A DNA stretch of 64,000 nucleotides from Candidatus Formimonas warabiya. GTDB lineage: Bacteria > Bacillota > Dehalobacteriia > Dehalobacteriales > Dehalobacteriaceae. Below, piece by piece: positions 7,379 to 16,159 of this stretch (position 1 is the stretch's first letter; every line of letters begins with the position of its first letter). The stretch is from NCBI RefSeq assembly GCF_002777255.1, contig NZ_CP017634.1, positions 4,600,903-4,664,902 of the forward strand, read 5' to 3'. The translations under genes and the position numbers were made by a program. The notes beneath the pieces are model-generated. The model ran no database searches. It had not been told where the DNA came from and was given only the letters and a program-made list of their open reading frames with translations.

Positions 7379-9437
7379 GAGGGGTCCCTCCTTTCGTGAT
7401 GATCAGGTTTTTTTGGCTGTCATAGGCGGCCTGATCGTCCGGACTGACCAGGATGGTGGTATAGGCGGTCTCAATGATCACCGGTCCGGAGACGGTTTCT
7501 CCGGCTGGGAAGGCGTCTCCGGCAATCACGGGAATCGTTGTGTAGCCTAAATTCTCATCCCAATACACCGGTCTTTGGGATCTAACTTTCCCGGCATCTG
7601 GAGCAAGCGCACGGGACGGGAGCGGTCCCCGGTCCAGAGAGATTTCTCTGGCCGTGACCCGGATATTCACGATTTCACAGGGCTTTTCCGGTTGATCATA
7701 ACCAAAAAGCCGGTCATGGGTCAGGTGAAAAGCACTTTTGATGGTTTCCGGCGCTATTTCCCCTTTTCCCTCAGGTAGGGAAAGGGAAATTTCATGATGC
7801 TGGCCGGAATATTTCATTTCCAGCACCACCTCAAAGCAGTGCTTTTCTTGGGGCACGCCCTGGCGGCTTAATTCTTTCCCGGCTTCCTCCTTCAGATCCC
7901 GGAAGTGTTTTTCTAATTCTTCCATGGGGATTTCATCCACCGGGGCCAGGATACTTTTCACTTTGTCATGCTTGACTCCGGCCAGAAGCATCCCCTCGGC
8001 GCAGAAGAGGGAAGAATGGGCCGGCACCAGGATGGTCTCTATGCCCAGTCCCCGGGCGATTTCTCCCGCAAAGAGAGGGGAAGCCCCTCCCGCGGCCAGC
8101 AGGGCAAATTCTCTCGGGTCTAAGCCCTTTTGTACCGTCATCAGGTGCACGGCATCGGTCATCAGGGAGACGGCCACCCGGTAAATGGCCAGGGCGGCGT
8201 TTTCTATGGTCAGGCCCAAAGGCTCTGCAATTTTCTCATCAATCACACGGCGGGACTTTTCCGGGTCCAGTTTCAGGCTGCCGGCCAAAAAATGACGGGG
8301 GTTCAGCATCCCTAAGACCAGAGCGGCATCCGTCACCGTCGGTTCTTCTCCTCCCCGACCGTAGCAAGCAGGGCCGGGCACAGCCCCGGCACTTTGGGGC
8401 CCCACTTTCAGGGTACCGGCCCCGTCCGCCCAGGCGATGCTTCCCCCGCCGGCGCCGATGGATTTGATCTGGATCATGGGCAGCAGCACCGGGTAACCTT
8501 CGATTTCGCTTTCCGGCGTCAGATGATTTTCTCCCGCCGTGACCAGGCTTACGTCAAAGCTGGTGCCTCCCATATCGGCCAGGACCAGGTTGGAAAAACC
8601 TAGCCTTTGGGCCAGCGCCTGGCCGCCCAAAGCGCCTCCGGCCGGTCCGGACATGAGCACCTTGACGGGAGAATTTTTGGTGGCGGCGGCATCGCTTAAA
8701 CCCCCGTTATTCTGCATGAGAAACAGTTTCTTATTCAGCCCTTTATCCACCAGGCAGCGGGCTAATTGATCCAGGTAGCCGGAAAGCAGAGGACCCAGGT
8801 AAGCATTAAGCACCGTGGTGGAGGTACGCTCGTAATCTTTGATTTTGGGGGCCACATCGGAGGAGACGGTGACATAGACGCCTGGCAGGTGTTCTTCCAG
8901 GTAGGCTTTTACCTTTCTTTCATGAGCCGGGTTGTGAAACGAAAAGAGGAGGCAGCAGGCAACCGCTTCCACCTCTTCCTTTTTTAATTGATCAACAATG
9001 CCGGACAGGTGGTCCAGATCCAGGGGAATCAGCACGTCCCCTTTGTAATCGATCCTTTCCCGGACGCCGAAGCGCAGGTGCCGGGGGACAAGGACGGGAG
9101 GCAGGGGCACTCTTAAGTCCCACTGGTTGGGCAGTTGGGACCGGCGGATTTCCAGGGCGTCCCGGAAGCCTGCCGTGGCGAGCAGGGCGGTTTTGGCCCC
9201 CTTTCTCTGCAGCAGTGCGTTGATGGCGGCCGTGGTGCCGTGGACAAATTTGTCTGTTTGCCCTAAGAACTCTTCCAAGCCCAGGCCGAAACCTGCCGCC
9301 AGCTGTTCCAGCCCCTGTACCAGCACGTGCAGGGGATTAGCGGCGTCGGTAGGTATTTTTAAGATTTTGGTTTCTTCCCGGGAGGCGGCCACAAAATCTG
9401 TAAAGGTTCCTCCCATGTCAATACCAATTTGAAACAT
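7371..9437 (-). CDS. hyuA: Hydantoinase A/oxoprolinase family protein (HyuA)
   Basis: About 688 residues. It begins FQIGIDMGGTFTDFVA, the phosphate-binding loop of the actin/ASKHA-type ATPase fold, followed by KFVHGTTAAINALLQRKG. The middle has the hydantoinase A signature (NNGGLSDAAA, MSGPAGGALGG, ADMGGTSFDVSLV). I place the start at ATG 9437, which has AAGGA 8 nt upstream; the in-frame ATG at 9446 would overlap that site. It partners HyuB. In this operon it follows an ECF transporter T gene after 72 bp, suggesting that the imported compound is the substrate of an ATP-driven ring opening or carboxylation (inference). Confidence 0.88.
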   Translation of the reverse strand: MFQIGIDMGGTFTDFVAASREETKILKIPTDAANPLHVLVQGLEQLAAGFGLGLEEFLGQTDKFVHGTTAAINALLQRKGAKTALLATAGFRDALEIRRSQLPNQWDLRVPLPPVLVPRHLRFGVRERIDYKGDVLIPLDLDHLSGIVDQLKKEEVEAVACCLLFSFHNPAHERKVKAYLEEHLPGVYVTVSSDVAPKIKDYERTSTTVLNAYLGPLLSGYLDQLARCLVDKGLNKKLFLMQNNGGLSDAAATKNSPVKVLMSGPAGGALGGQALAQRLGFSNLVLADMGGTSFDVSLVTAGENHLTPESEIEGYPVLLPMIQIKSIGAGGGSIAWADGAGTLKVGPQSAGAVPGPACYGRGGEEPTVTDAALVLGMLNPRHFLAGSLKLDPEKSRRVIDEKIAEPLGLTIENAALAIYRVAVSLMTDAVHLMTVQKGLDPREFALLAAGGASPLFAGEIARGLGIETILVPAHSSLFCAEGMLLAGVKHDKVKSILAPVDEIPMEELEKHFRDLKEEAGKELSRQGVPQEKHCFEVVLEMKYSGQHHEISLSLPEGKGEIAPETIKSAFHLTHDRLFGYDQPEKPCEIVNIRVTAREISLDRGPLPSRALAPDAGKVRSQRPVYWDENLGYTTIPVIAGDAFPAGETVSGPVIIETAYTTILVSPDDQAAYDSQKNLIITKGGTPRA

Positions 9438-9509
9438 CGTGATCATCCTTTTTATAAATAATGATAAAAATTATCCCGAAAACCTGAAATTCCGCCCCTT
9501 ATGATCATG

Positions 9510-10271
9510 CTAGCGGATGCCCATATATGCGATCAAGCCAAAAAAGGCACAGATTAAAGTACCTGCCGTGTAATCCAGCTTCGTGAAAGCGATGGTCTGC
9601 AAAAAGGTGCGCTGAGGATAAAGGGTATATCCCTTCAGCTCCATAGCCAGGGCCACTTCTCCACTCCGCTTCAATGCCTTTAGAATCAGGGGCAGCATCA
9701 CCGGCAGGAGACCTTTCACCTTTTGGAAAAAGGTGGAGAGTTCCAATCCCCGGGCTTGCTGGCTTTCGTAGATGGCGGTTAAATCTTTTTCCATCACCGG
9801 AAGAAAATGCAGGGCCAGGCCTACCAGCACAGCATATTTGGGGGGCAAGCGTAACTTAACCAGGAGCAGGGTTAATTCTTCCGGAGCTGTCCACAGAGTG
9901 AACTGGAGGCAGAACAGGGCCAGGTTTAAGAGGAGAAGCAGGGATCTGATCCCTAAGAGAAGTCCGCCCAGGTAGATGTTTAGTCCGATGATCCGGAAAA
10001 TAACGGGACCCTGGTGATAAAGCAGGGCCTGGAGAATGATGATCTGTACACCGATCACACTGAGGATTTTTGCCAGGGGACTGAATTCTTTGAGAGAAAT
10101 GCCGGCCAGCCGGCTGGTGACTAAGACCAGTCCCAGGCATAACAAAAGGATCCAGGCTTTCTGGAAGAAAATGATGATGAGAAGATTTCCCGCCAGCCAC
10201 AAGAGTTTAATCCGGGGGTCCAGCCGGTGCATGAAAGAATTGTTATTTTTATAACCCAAGAGCAGTTTCAT
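9510..10271 (-). CDS. ecfT: ECF transporter transmembrane subunit (EcfT)
   Basis: About 253 residues with several transmembrane helices (ILLLCLGLVLVTSRLAGI and others) and the cytoplasmic coupling helices of EcfT/CbiQ. The first coupling motif is canonical (QQARGLEL, near residue 165). The second reads AMELKGY where most EcfT have AMxARGY. ATG 10271 is preceded by GAGGTGGG with 7-nt spacing, so I prefer it to the upstream in-frame GTG at 10283. It overlaps the end of the ATPase gene by 23 bp. It joins the ATPase and the S component at 13219-13776 in one transporter. Stop codon UAG. Confidence 0.85.
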   Translation of the reverse strand: MKLLLGYKNNNSFMHRLDPRIKLLWLAGNLLIIIFFQKAWILLLCLGLVLVTSRLAGISLKEFSPLAKILSVIGVQIIILQALLYHQGPVIFRIIGLNIYLGGLLLGIRSLLLLLNLALFCLQFTLWTAPEELTLLLVKLRLPPKYAVLVGLALHFLPVMEKDLTAIYESQQARGLELSTFFQKVKGLLPVMLPLILKALKRSGEVALAMELKGYTLYPQRTFLQTIAFTKLDYTAGTLICAFFGLIAYMGIR

Positions 10272-11805
10272 GTTTGTTCCCACCTCGACCGGATATTTCA
10301 GGCAAAGCGAAGCCTAAATCAGCGAAGATTTCCTGATGATGGGCCAGAGAACCGGTATCTGTATCAAGAATTAAACCTCCGTTTTTCATCACAAGGAAAC
10401 GGCGGCAAAATTCCAGGGCAAATTTTAGGTGATGGGTGATCATAATCACCGTGGTGCCTTTTTTATTGTAGCGGTCAATGATTTCCAGGGCGTCCCGGGC
10501 TTCCTCGTAACTCATATTCGAAGTAGGCTCGTCTACCACGAGAATGCCGGGGTTGGCGACCAGAACGGAGGCCAGGGCCGCTTTCTGCAGCATCCCCCGG
10601 GAAAGCCGATAGGGGTGGAGGGAGGCGGCCTGTTCCAGGCCGAATTCCTGGATGGTTTTTTTGACGATGGCGGCAATCTGATCCTTGGGATATTTCTTTA
10701 CTTTCAAGGCAAAGGCGATTTCTTCTTCCACTGAGTTGCAGCAAACCTGCATCAAGGGATTTTGAAAGAGGTAACCGAGATGAAGGGACAGTTGGGCTGT
10801 GGTGTGCTGTTGGGTGTCCAGGCCGTTGACAGTTACGCTTCCCTTCTGCGGGCGGAGAAGTCCGTTAAAGGTCTTGGTCAGAGTGGTTTTTCCCGCGCCG
10901 TTTTCTCCCATCAGGGCGACAAATTCTCCGGGGCAGATGTTCAAGGTCAGATTGTGGAGGGCAAATCCCCCGTTTTCGTACCGGAGATAAAGATCCCGCA
11001 CCTCCAGAGCAGGCAGGGCGTCGGACCGGTATTCCTGGACAGGAACAGCCTTCGGCCCGGTTTTGGGCATTCCTTTGACCGGACCCCATTTTTCCCGCAA
11101 AGATGAGATGGTCACCGTTTTTGTGTTGGGCAGGTCATAAACCAAATTTCCCTGGTTTAAGCCCCAGAAACGATCGGCCAGAGGCATCACGTCCTCCCAG
11201 GTTTCTTCAATGACGATGATGGTTTTTCCCTGCACCTTGCTCAGCCGGTGCAGCCTTTGATAGATCTCTTTTCTCCCCTTGGGGTCCAGTTGATCGGCGG
11301 GCCGGTCCAAAAGAAGTATCTCCGGGTTCATGGCCAGTACCGAAGCCAGCACTACCCGCTGCATTTCTCCCCCGGACAGGGTTTCCGGTTTGCGCGGTTG
11401 GTAGCCGGGAAGGAAGACAAAATCCAGGGCGTCTTTGATGCGCCGGCGGACATCCTCCGGTGGCAGGAGCATGCTGCAGGGGCCGAAGGCCAGGTCCTCC
11501 TCTACAGTAGTACAGAAAAGCTGGTTTTGGGGATTATCCGTCACCAGACCGATTTTCCCCGCCAGCTCAGGAAGACGGGTGATAGATTGGCCCCGGTACT
11601 GAATAGCTCCGTGCAGGCGGGCTTTTTTGTAAAGGGGAATCACACCGGCCAGGCAGCTTAAAAGAACGGACTTGCCGGCACCGGAAGGCCCGGCCAGGAC
11701 AATAAATTCTCCCGCAGCGACCGGCAGGTTAATATTCTTCAGCACCGGTTCCCCTGTTCCAGGAAAACACAAACTGTCAATTTTTATATCCAGTAAATTT
11801 GCCAT
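10249..11805 (-). CDS. ecfA: ECF transporter fused ATPase (A1-A2), YkoD-like
   Basis: 518 residues from ATG 11805 (GAGGGGAT upstream); longer in-frame versions read into the upstream gene and are rejected. Two ABC domains are fused. The first has GPSGAGKS (39-46) and signature LSGGE (143-147), but its Walker B reads LLLDRPADQLD, so the catalytic Glu is Arg168, and the switch region IVIEETWED lacks the His. The second has GENGAGKT, an intact VVDEP and a THH switch, but signature LSRGM. The composite sites are therefore one canonical (second Walker motifs with first signature) and one degenerate. It lies 14 bp after the UbiD-like gene and overlaps ecfT. Confidence 0.88.
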   Translation of the reverse strand: MANLLDIKIDSLCFPGTGEPVLKNINLPVAAGEFIVLAGPSGAGKSVLLSCLAGVIPLYKKARLHGAIQYRGQSITRLPELAGKIGLVTDNPQNQLFCTTVEEDLAFGPCSMLLPPEDVRRRIKDALDFVFLPGYQPRKPETLSGGEMQRVVLASVLAMNPEILLLDRPADQLDPKGRKEIYQRLHRLSKVQGKTIIVIEETWEDVMPLADRFWGLNQGNLVYDLPNTKTVTISSLREKWGPVKGMPKTGPKAVPVQEYRSDALPALEVRDLYLRYENGGFALHNLTLNICPGEFVALMGENGAGKTTLTKTFNGLLRPQKGSVTVNGLDTQQHTTAQLSLHLGYLFQNPLMQVCCNSVEEEIAFALKVKKYPKDQIAAIVKKTIQEFGLEQAASLHPYRLSRGMLQKAALASVLVANPGILVVDEPTSNMSYEEARDALEIIDRYNKKGTTVIMITHHLKFALEFCRRFLVMKNGGLILDTDTGSLAHHQEIFADLGFALPEISGRGGNKHETALGL

Positions 11806-11819
11806 GGGAGATCCCCTCG

Positions 11820-13199
11820 TCAACGTGTTAGGTTTTTCAATAGTTCCCGCATCCGTACAGTTGCTGCCGGGTCTGGAGCGATGCTCTTGGCATAACCGGA
11901 TAAAGGTTTGGTGGCGTCGATGCCCATTTTGGCGGTGCGGCTCAGTCCGTCGCTGGATGGGTCTAAGGTGCACCCCATGCCCTGGTGCTGGGGGACAATC
12001 ATCACATCCCGGTCCGCCTGGACCCGGGTGGCAATGGCCCAGAGCACCTGAGCCTCGTTGAAAACATCCACGTCTTCGTCCACCACTACCACCATCTTCA
12101 GGTTGTGGTCTACGGCAAAGGCGGAGAGGATGGCCTGCATGGGCTGCCCTTCCGCAATCTTTTTCAGGGAAATATAGCAGTGGAACAGGCCGCAGGCGGA
12201 TAAAGGAGCATGGACGTCTTTGATATTGGGCAGGGTTTCTTTTAAAGCCCTGATCACATCGCCTTCTCTCTGTACGGCCACGATCACATTATGCTCCGCG
12301 CACATGCCCGGGGTAATGCACTGGTAGCGGGCATTGGGGCGATAATGAATGGCCCTGGGGATAAAGACATTTTCCGTGCTGCGGTAACAGGCGTAATTGG
12401 TGAACTCGGCAAAGGGTCCCTCCGGTTCGTGGGTGTCGGCCAGGATTTCTCCTTCAATGACAATCTCCGCCCAGTAAGGCACTTCCACATCAATGGTGCT
12501 GCATCGGGCAATCTGCATGGGTGCGCCGAAAAGACCGCCCATGCGGGCGAATTTTCCCTGATCATAGGGGACCAGAGCCATGGAACCCAGGGAAATAGCG
12601 GGATGGACGCCCAATACGACGGCCGCCTCCAGGTTTTTGCCGGTTCTTGCCGCCCGGCGGTGGTATTCCCACAGGCGCTGGCGGGAATGGAGACTCACGG
12701 ATAATTTGTTTTTACTTTTAAATTGCATGCGGTGGTAGCCGCAGGTATCGGCTCCTGATTCCGGGTCTTTGGCGGTAACCAGACCCGCGGTGACATAAGG
12801 GCCGGCATCAATGGGGAAATGGGTCAGGATCGGCAGTTTCGTCAGGTCCAGTTCCTCTCCGGCCAAAATATTTTCTTTGAAAGGGGGATTCTCACCAACT
12901 TCGGGTGCAATCGCTTTCTTAATTTTTTCGGAAAAAGCAGTAGGAAGCTGCCCTTCCGGCACGGCGATGCCTAAAGCCAGCCGTTCCCTGGTGGCGATGG
13001 TGTTGGCAATGACCGGAAACTCCGATCCGGCGATTTTATGAAAATAGACCACCGGATAGCTCTTTTGCCGGTCCAATTCCATGATTAAAGCAGTTGGTTC
13101 GTATTGAGGCTTTAACTCCTGCTCAATATGTAAAACGTCATGAGGATGAGACTCTTCAAAGTCGGCTAAAAATTCTCTCCAATCCTGTTTCACGGTCAT
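11820..13199 (-). CDS. UbiD-family prenyl-FMN-dependent (de)carboxylase
   Basis: About 459 residues. UbiD-like features are PVVYFHKIAGSEFPV in the N-domain and EPEGPFAEF, in which two glutamates five residues apart match the active-site pair of UbiD/Fdc enzymes. The C-part has VVVVDEDVDVFN and a metal/phosphate-binding context. These enzymes use prenylated FMN for reversible decarboxylation of aromatic or alpha,beta-unsaturated acids; the UbiX partner is not nearby. GGAGGA directly abuts ATG 13199, so GTG 13193 with 6-nt spacing may be the true start. It lies between the S component and the ATPase of an ECF transporter, so its substrate may be the imported molecule. Confidence 0.87.
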   Translation of the reverse strand: MTVKQDWREFLADFEESHPHDVLHIEQELKPQYEPTALIMELDRQKSYPVVYFHKIAGSEFPVIANTIATRERLALGIAVPEGQLPTAFSEKIKKAIAPEVGENPPFKENILAGEELDLTKLPILTHFPIDAGPYVTAGLVTAKDPESGADTCGYHRMQFKSKNKLSVSLHSRQRLWEYHRRAARTGKNLEAAVVLGVHPAISLGSMALVPYDQGKFARMGGLFGAPMQIARCSTIDVEVPYWAEIVIEGEILADTHEPEGPFAEFTNYACYRSTENVFIPRAIHYRPNARYQCITPGMCAEHNVIVAVQREGDVIRALKETLPNIKDVHAPLSACGLFHCYISLKKIAEGQPMQAILSAFAVDHNLKMVVVVDEDVDVFNEAQVLWAIATRVQADRDVMIVPQHQGMGCTLDPSSDGLSRTAKMGIDATKPLSGYAKSIAPDPAATVRMRELLKNLTR

Positions 13200-13218
13200 T
13201 CCTCCAGAACAAAATCTT

Positions 13219-13776
13219 TTAAATAACGCCGGATTTCTTCACGTTGTCGTAAATAATTTTGGTAAAGACGGTGCCGCCGATGATCCCTGCCAGGGTGGTG
13301 ATTCCGGAAGCAATCAAGATTACCGGCATGGGCAGGTGCAGAATGACGCTTAAACCGATGCCAACACAAATGTTGCCTAATATATTGCTCACAATCTGGG
13401 CGAGCAAATGGTGGGACCACTTATCCATGGAAAGCTTCCAGGCTACGAGGGAGTAGCCCAGGGAGGCCAGGCCGTTCGCCGGAATAAAGAAGGGGGCCAG
13501 GGGGGAAAGTCCGGAGGCCACGGCTACCAGCGCTTGTACTTCCGAGGTAATCAGCCCTGCGGGCTGCTTGAAGAGCAATACCACCAGTCCGGTAAAGATG
13601 GCCCATGTCACACCGCCAATAATCACGCAGGACGGATTAATCATAGCGTCAATCCGGTGGGCGACCTGCTGCACGAGCACAAATACGATGCCTAAAAAAA
13701 CCGCCCCCACGAGAGCCTTGGTATCCATACGGCCAAATTTTCTGCTTTCTTCCATTGATGCGGTCATTTCTTGCAT
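13219..13776 (-). CDS. ECF transporter substrate-binding (S) component, YkoE-like
   Basis: About 185 residues, five to six hydrophobic helices (ALVGAVFLGIVFVLVQQVAH near the start, later VILIASGITTLAGIIGGTVF) and a loop LFKQPAGLITSEVQALV typical of YkoE-type S components. YkoE members usually bind thiamine precursors, but here a cobalamin riboswitch lies directly upstream, which points to cobalamin, a corrinoid fragment or a metabolite tied to B12 supply. Start ATG 13776 follows AAGGAGGAG; the longer ORF reads through the riboswitch terminator and is not real. First gene of the minus-strand operon down to 5681. Confidence 0.78.
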   Translation of the reverse strand: MQEMTASMEESRKFGRMDTKALVGAVFLGIVFVLVQQVAHRIDAMINPSCVIIGGVTWAIFTGLVVLLFKQPAGLITSEVQALVAVASGLSPLAPFFIPANGLASLGYSLVAWKLSMDKWSHHLLAQIVSNILGNICVGIGLSVILHLPMPVILIASGITTLAGIIGGTVFTKIIYDNVKKSGVI

Positions 13777-13818
13777 TTTAAAACTCCTCCTTGATTTGAT
13801 TGTTTTGGTGAAAAATAA

Positions 13819-13856
13819 AAAGCCCTCAGCCATAACGAATTACGGCTAAGGACTTT
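13819..13856 (-). terminator. Expression-platform terminator of the B12 riboswitch
   Basis: A 13-bp stem (13844-13856 with 13819-13831, two G-U pairs) on the minus strand is followed by TTTTTATTTTT. It lies between the aptamer and the S-component start, as expected for transcriptional attenuation. Confidence 0.85.
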
Positions 13857-13861
13857 ACCAT

Positions 13862-14085
13862 CATCCCTAGGTGAGCATCCTCTCTCCCGGAGGACTTTTA
13901 CCGATAAACAGGCAGGTTTCCTGACTCACGCTTCATTACTTGCCTGCGCCTTCCCATTCTCCTGAAGAAGAACAGTGGTTTGTGCAGGAGTTCTGCGTTA
14001 CAGTGGCGGGACCGTTCAGGAGTTGCACCTGATTCCCTTTTATCCCTTATGGGCACCTGTTTACCTTATTGATTTCACTCATATT
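13862..14085 (-). promoter_or_regulatory. Cobalamin (B12) riboswitch
   Basis: Read on the minus strand, the segment holds the conserved parts of the AdoCbl aptamer in order: AGGGAATCAGGTGCAA, then TCCTGAACGGTCCCGCCACT with GTAA, a central variable arm, and GTGAGTCAGGAAACCTGCC. It is followed by the terminator at 13819-13856. High cobalamin should reduce expression of the ECF-UbiD-HyuAB operon. Confidence 0.93.
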
Positions 14086-14272
14086 ATAAATATCTGAAGA
14101 GAATTGGTCAATATATTTTTGAGAAGTATCATGGGACATCTGGGATTTGGCTAAGGAGATTTTACGTTTTTTTTATGCTTTGAGGTGTAATTATTAACGA
14201 CGTTTTGACAGAGAATAGTGCTACAATGCAGTGTATAATACATCAGGTGCGGGGATTAAGGTGGTTTAAAAG

Positions 14273-16159
14273 TTGGCCAGTCTTAAGCAAAAGATAACCC
14301 TGGGTTATTTATTTCTGGTATTATTGAGTCTTTTAGCCGGTATTTGGGCCATATTTAATTTTGACAAATTAGTATCCAACACCATTGATCTCACCGAGGA
14401 CAATTATAAAAGTGTGGTAGCAGCCCAAAATATGATTGGCGCTATCGAACGTCAAGATAGTGCCCAGCTCATTCTTTTGTTAAAGCATGAAGATAAAGCT
14501 CTTCAAATGATAAATGATGCAAAAAGTGAATTCAAAAAATGGTTTGTGGTAGCATCCAACAACATTACCGTTCCTCACGAAGATCAGATTATTTTAGGCA
14601 TTGACGCTGCTTATCATGACTATGACCGCTTAAATGACCAGTTGATGAATAATCAAAAGGCAGGGAATCACGCAGAGGCGGAAGATCTATATTTTTCCGC
14701 GATTGATCCCCAGTTTAAATCATTGCGTAAACAACTGCAAAACCTGGCGGAAATAAATAATAGGACCATGTTCCAAAAGATTAACCAGTCACTGGCTACA
14801 ACCAGGCAGGCTACCATGGTTGTTCTGTTAGCCGCATTGGTGGCGGTATTCTCTGCATTAGCCTTAGCGGCCAATCAGTTTAAAACCATTATTCGGCCGG
14901 CAAAAGCGCTCTCGGAAGTGATGAAAAAAACAGCACAAGGGGAACTTGGGGCCAGGCTGGAGCTTTTTTCTAAAGATGAAATTGGCAAATTAACCATGGA
15001 CTTTAATGAAATGTCGGAAAAGCTGCAGCAAAAAGAACTCAATCATGTACAAAAATTGCTCGCCCAGGAAAAAAAGCTGGCCTCAATTATCAACGTCATC
15101 ACAGATGGCATTATTGTAACGGATCATCAATTTAACATTTTAACAATAAATCCCAAGGCAGGAGAGATTTTAAACACAGATCAGGATCAGACCGGGAATG
15201 TAAACTTGTTTGAAGTTGTAAAAAGTTCTGGGGCAAGGCGGTTATTTAAATTAGCCTTGGCGCGGGAACTCAAAGAAAGAGGTGAATACGACGTTTTAAA
15301 GTCCCTAAATCTTGAGGAAGATGCTGGGGAAAGTGTAAATCTGGAAAATGCTATTCCCTTAGATGCAAATCATAAACTCTTTTATACCATTGAATTAATT
15401 AAATTAACTCCCCAGGATATGGAAGATGCCCAATATTTGCTGGTGATCAGGGATATCACCCAGTTCAAAGAGATCGATCAGTTAAAAACTGAAATGATCT
15501 CAAAGATTTCCCATGAGTTAAAAACTCCTCTTACCTCCATGCTGCTGGGCATTGAGATGCTCAATGAACGTATCGCAAACAAGAAAGAAAAAAACATCAT
15601 TGATGCTCTGACAGAAGAAACGGTACGTCTGAATCGTTTAGTAAACGGGCTCCTTGAACTGTCAAAATGGAAAATGAACAAGCTGGAATTAAAATTAGGG
15701 CCTGTTAACCTAGCTGATTTAATTACGCACATCGTCAACACTTTTAAAATGGAAGCCAACGATGAGGGTAAAAAAATTGAGCTGCACATCGCAGAAGATG
15801 ATTTGACAGCACGAATTGACAGCGATAAAGTCAGTTCGGTATTGTCCAACTTAATTGCCAATGCCTTAAGATACTCGCCTCCGGATGGTACTGTTACTAT
15901 TTCGGCCCATAAAGAAAAAGAGTTTATCCAAATCGCGGTCGCGGATCTGGGACCTGGAATTCCCCAAGAAATGCAGGAAAAGATTTTTGATGAATTCTTC
16001 CAGATCAAAGGCAGGCCGGGAGGCAATGCCGGTTTGGGTCTAGCCATAGCTGAAGAGATTGTGAAAGCCCATCATGGATCAATCTGGGTAGAATCCGACG
16101 GCAAAAAGGGGTCCGTTTTTAAATTCAAAATTCCCAATAAACTGGAGGGTAAAATGTGA
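14273..16159 (+). CDS. Membrane sensor histidine kinase (4HB-HAMP-PAS-HisKA-HATPase)
   Basis: 628 residues from TTG 14273 (AAGGTGG upstream). Order: TM1 (~8-28), an extracytoplasmic helical domain like a four-helix-bundle sensor (~35-180), TM2 (~182-202), a HAMP linker (GELGARLELFSKDEIG), a PAS domain (~270-400), HisKA with phosphoacceptor His414 in SHELKTPLTSM, and an HATPase with DLGPGIPQ and NAGLGLAIAEEIV. It overlaps the next gene by one or a few bases, so the two form a two-component pair. The signal is unknown. Confidence 0.9.
   Translation: MASLKQKITLGYLFLVLLSLLAGIWAIFNFDKLVSNTIDLTEDNYKSVVAAQNMIGAIERQDSAQLILLLKHEDKALQMINDAKSEFKKWFVVASNNITVPHEDQIILGIDAAYHDYDRLNDQLMNNQKAGNHAEAEDLYFSAIDPQFKSLRKQLQNLAEINNRTMFQKINQSLATTRQATMVVLLAALVAVFSALALAANQFKTIIRPAKALSEVMKKTAQGELGARLELFSKDEIGKLTMDFNEMSEKLQQKELNHVQKLLAQEKKLASIINVITDGIIVTDHQFNILTINPKAGEILNTDQDQTGNVNLFEVVKSSGARRLFKLALARELKERGEYDVLKSLNLEEDAGESVNLENAIPLDANHKLFYTIELIKLTPQDMEDAQYLLVIRDITQFKEIDQLKTEMISKISHELKTPLTSMLLGIEMLNERIANKKEKNIIDALTEETVRLNRLVNGLLELSKWKMNKLELKLGPVNLADLITHIVNTFKMEANDEGKKIELHIAEDDLTARIDSDKVSSVLSNLIANALRYSPPDGTVTISAHKEKEFIQIAVADLGPGIPQEMQEKIFDEFFQIKGRPGGNAGLGLAIAEEIVKAHHGSIWVESDGKKGSVFKFKIPNKLEGKM

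Noticed and set aside
11806..11973. 56-residue N-terminal extension of the fused EcfA
   Set aside because: It is out-of-frame reading of the end of the UbiD-like gene; ATG 11805 has a ribosome site and the normal ABC start.
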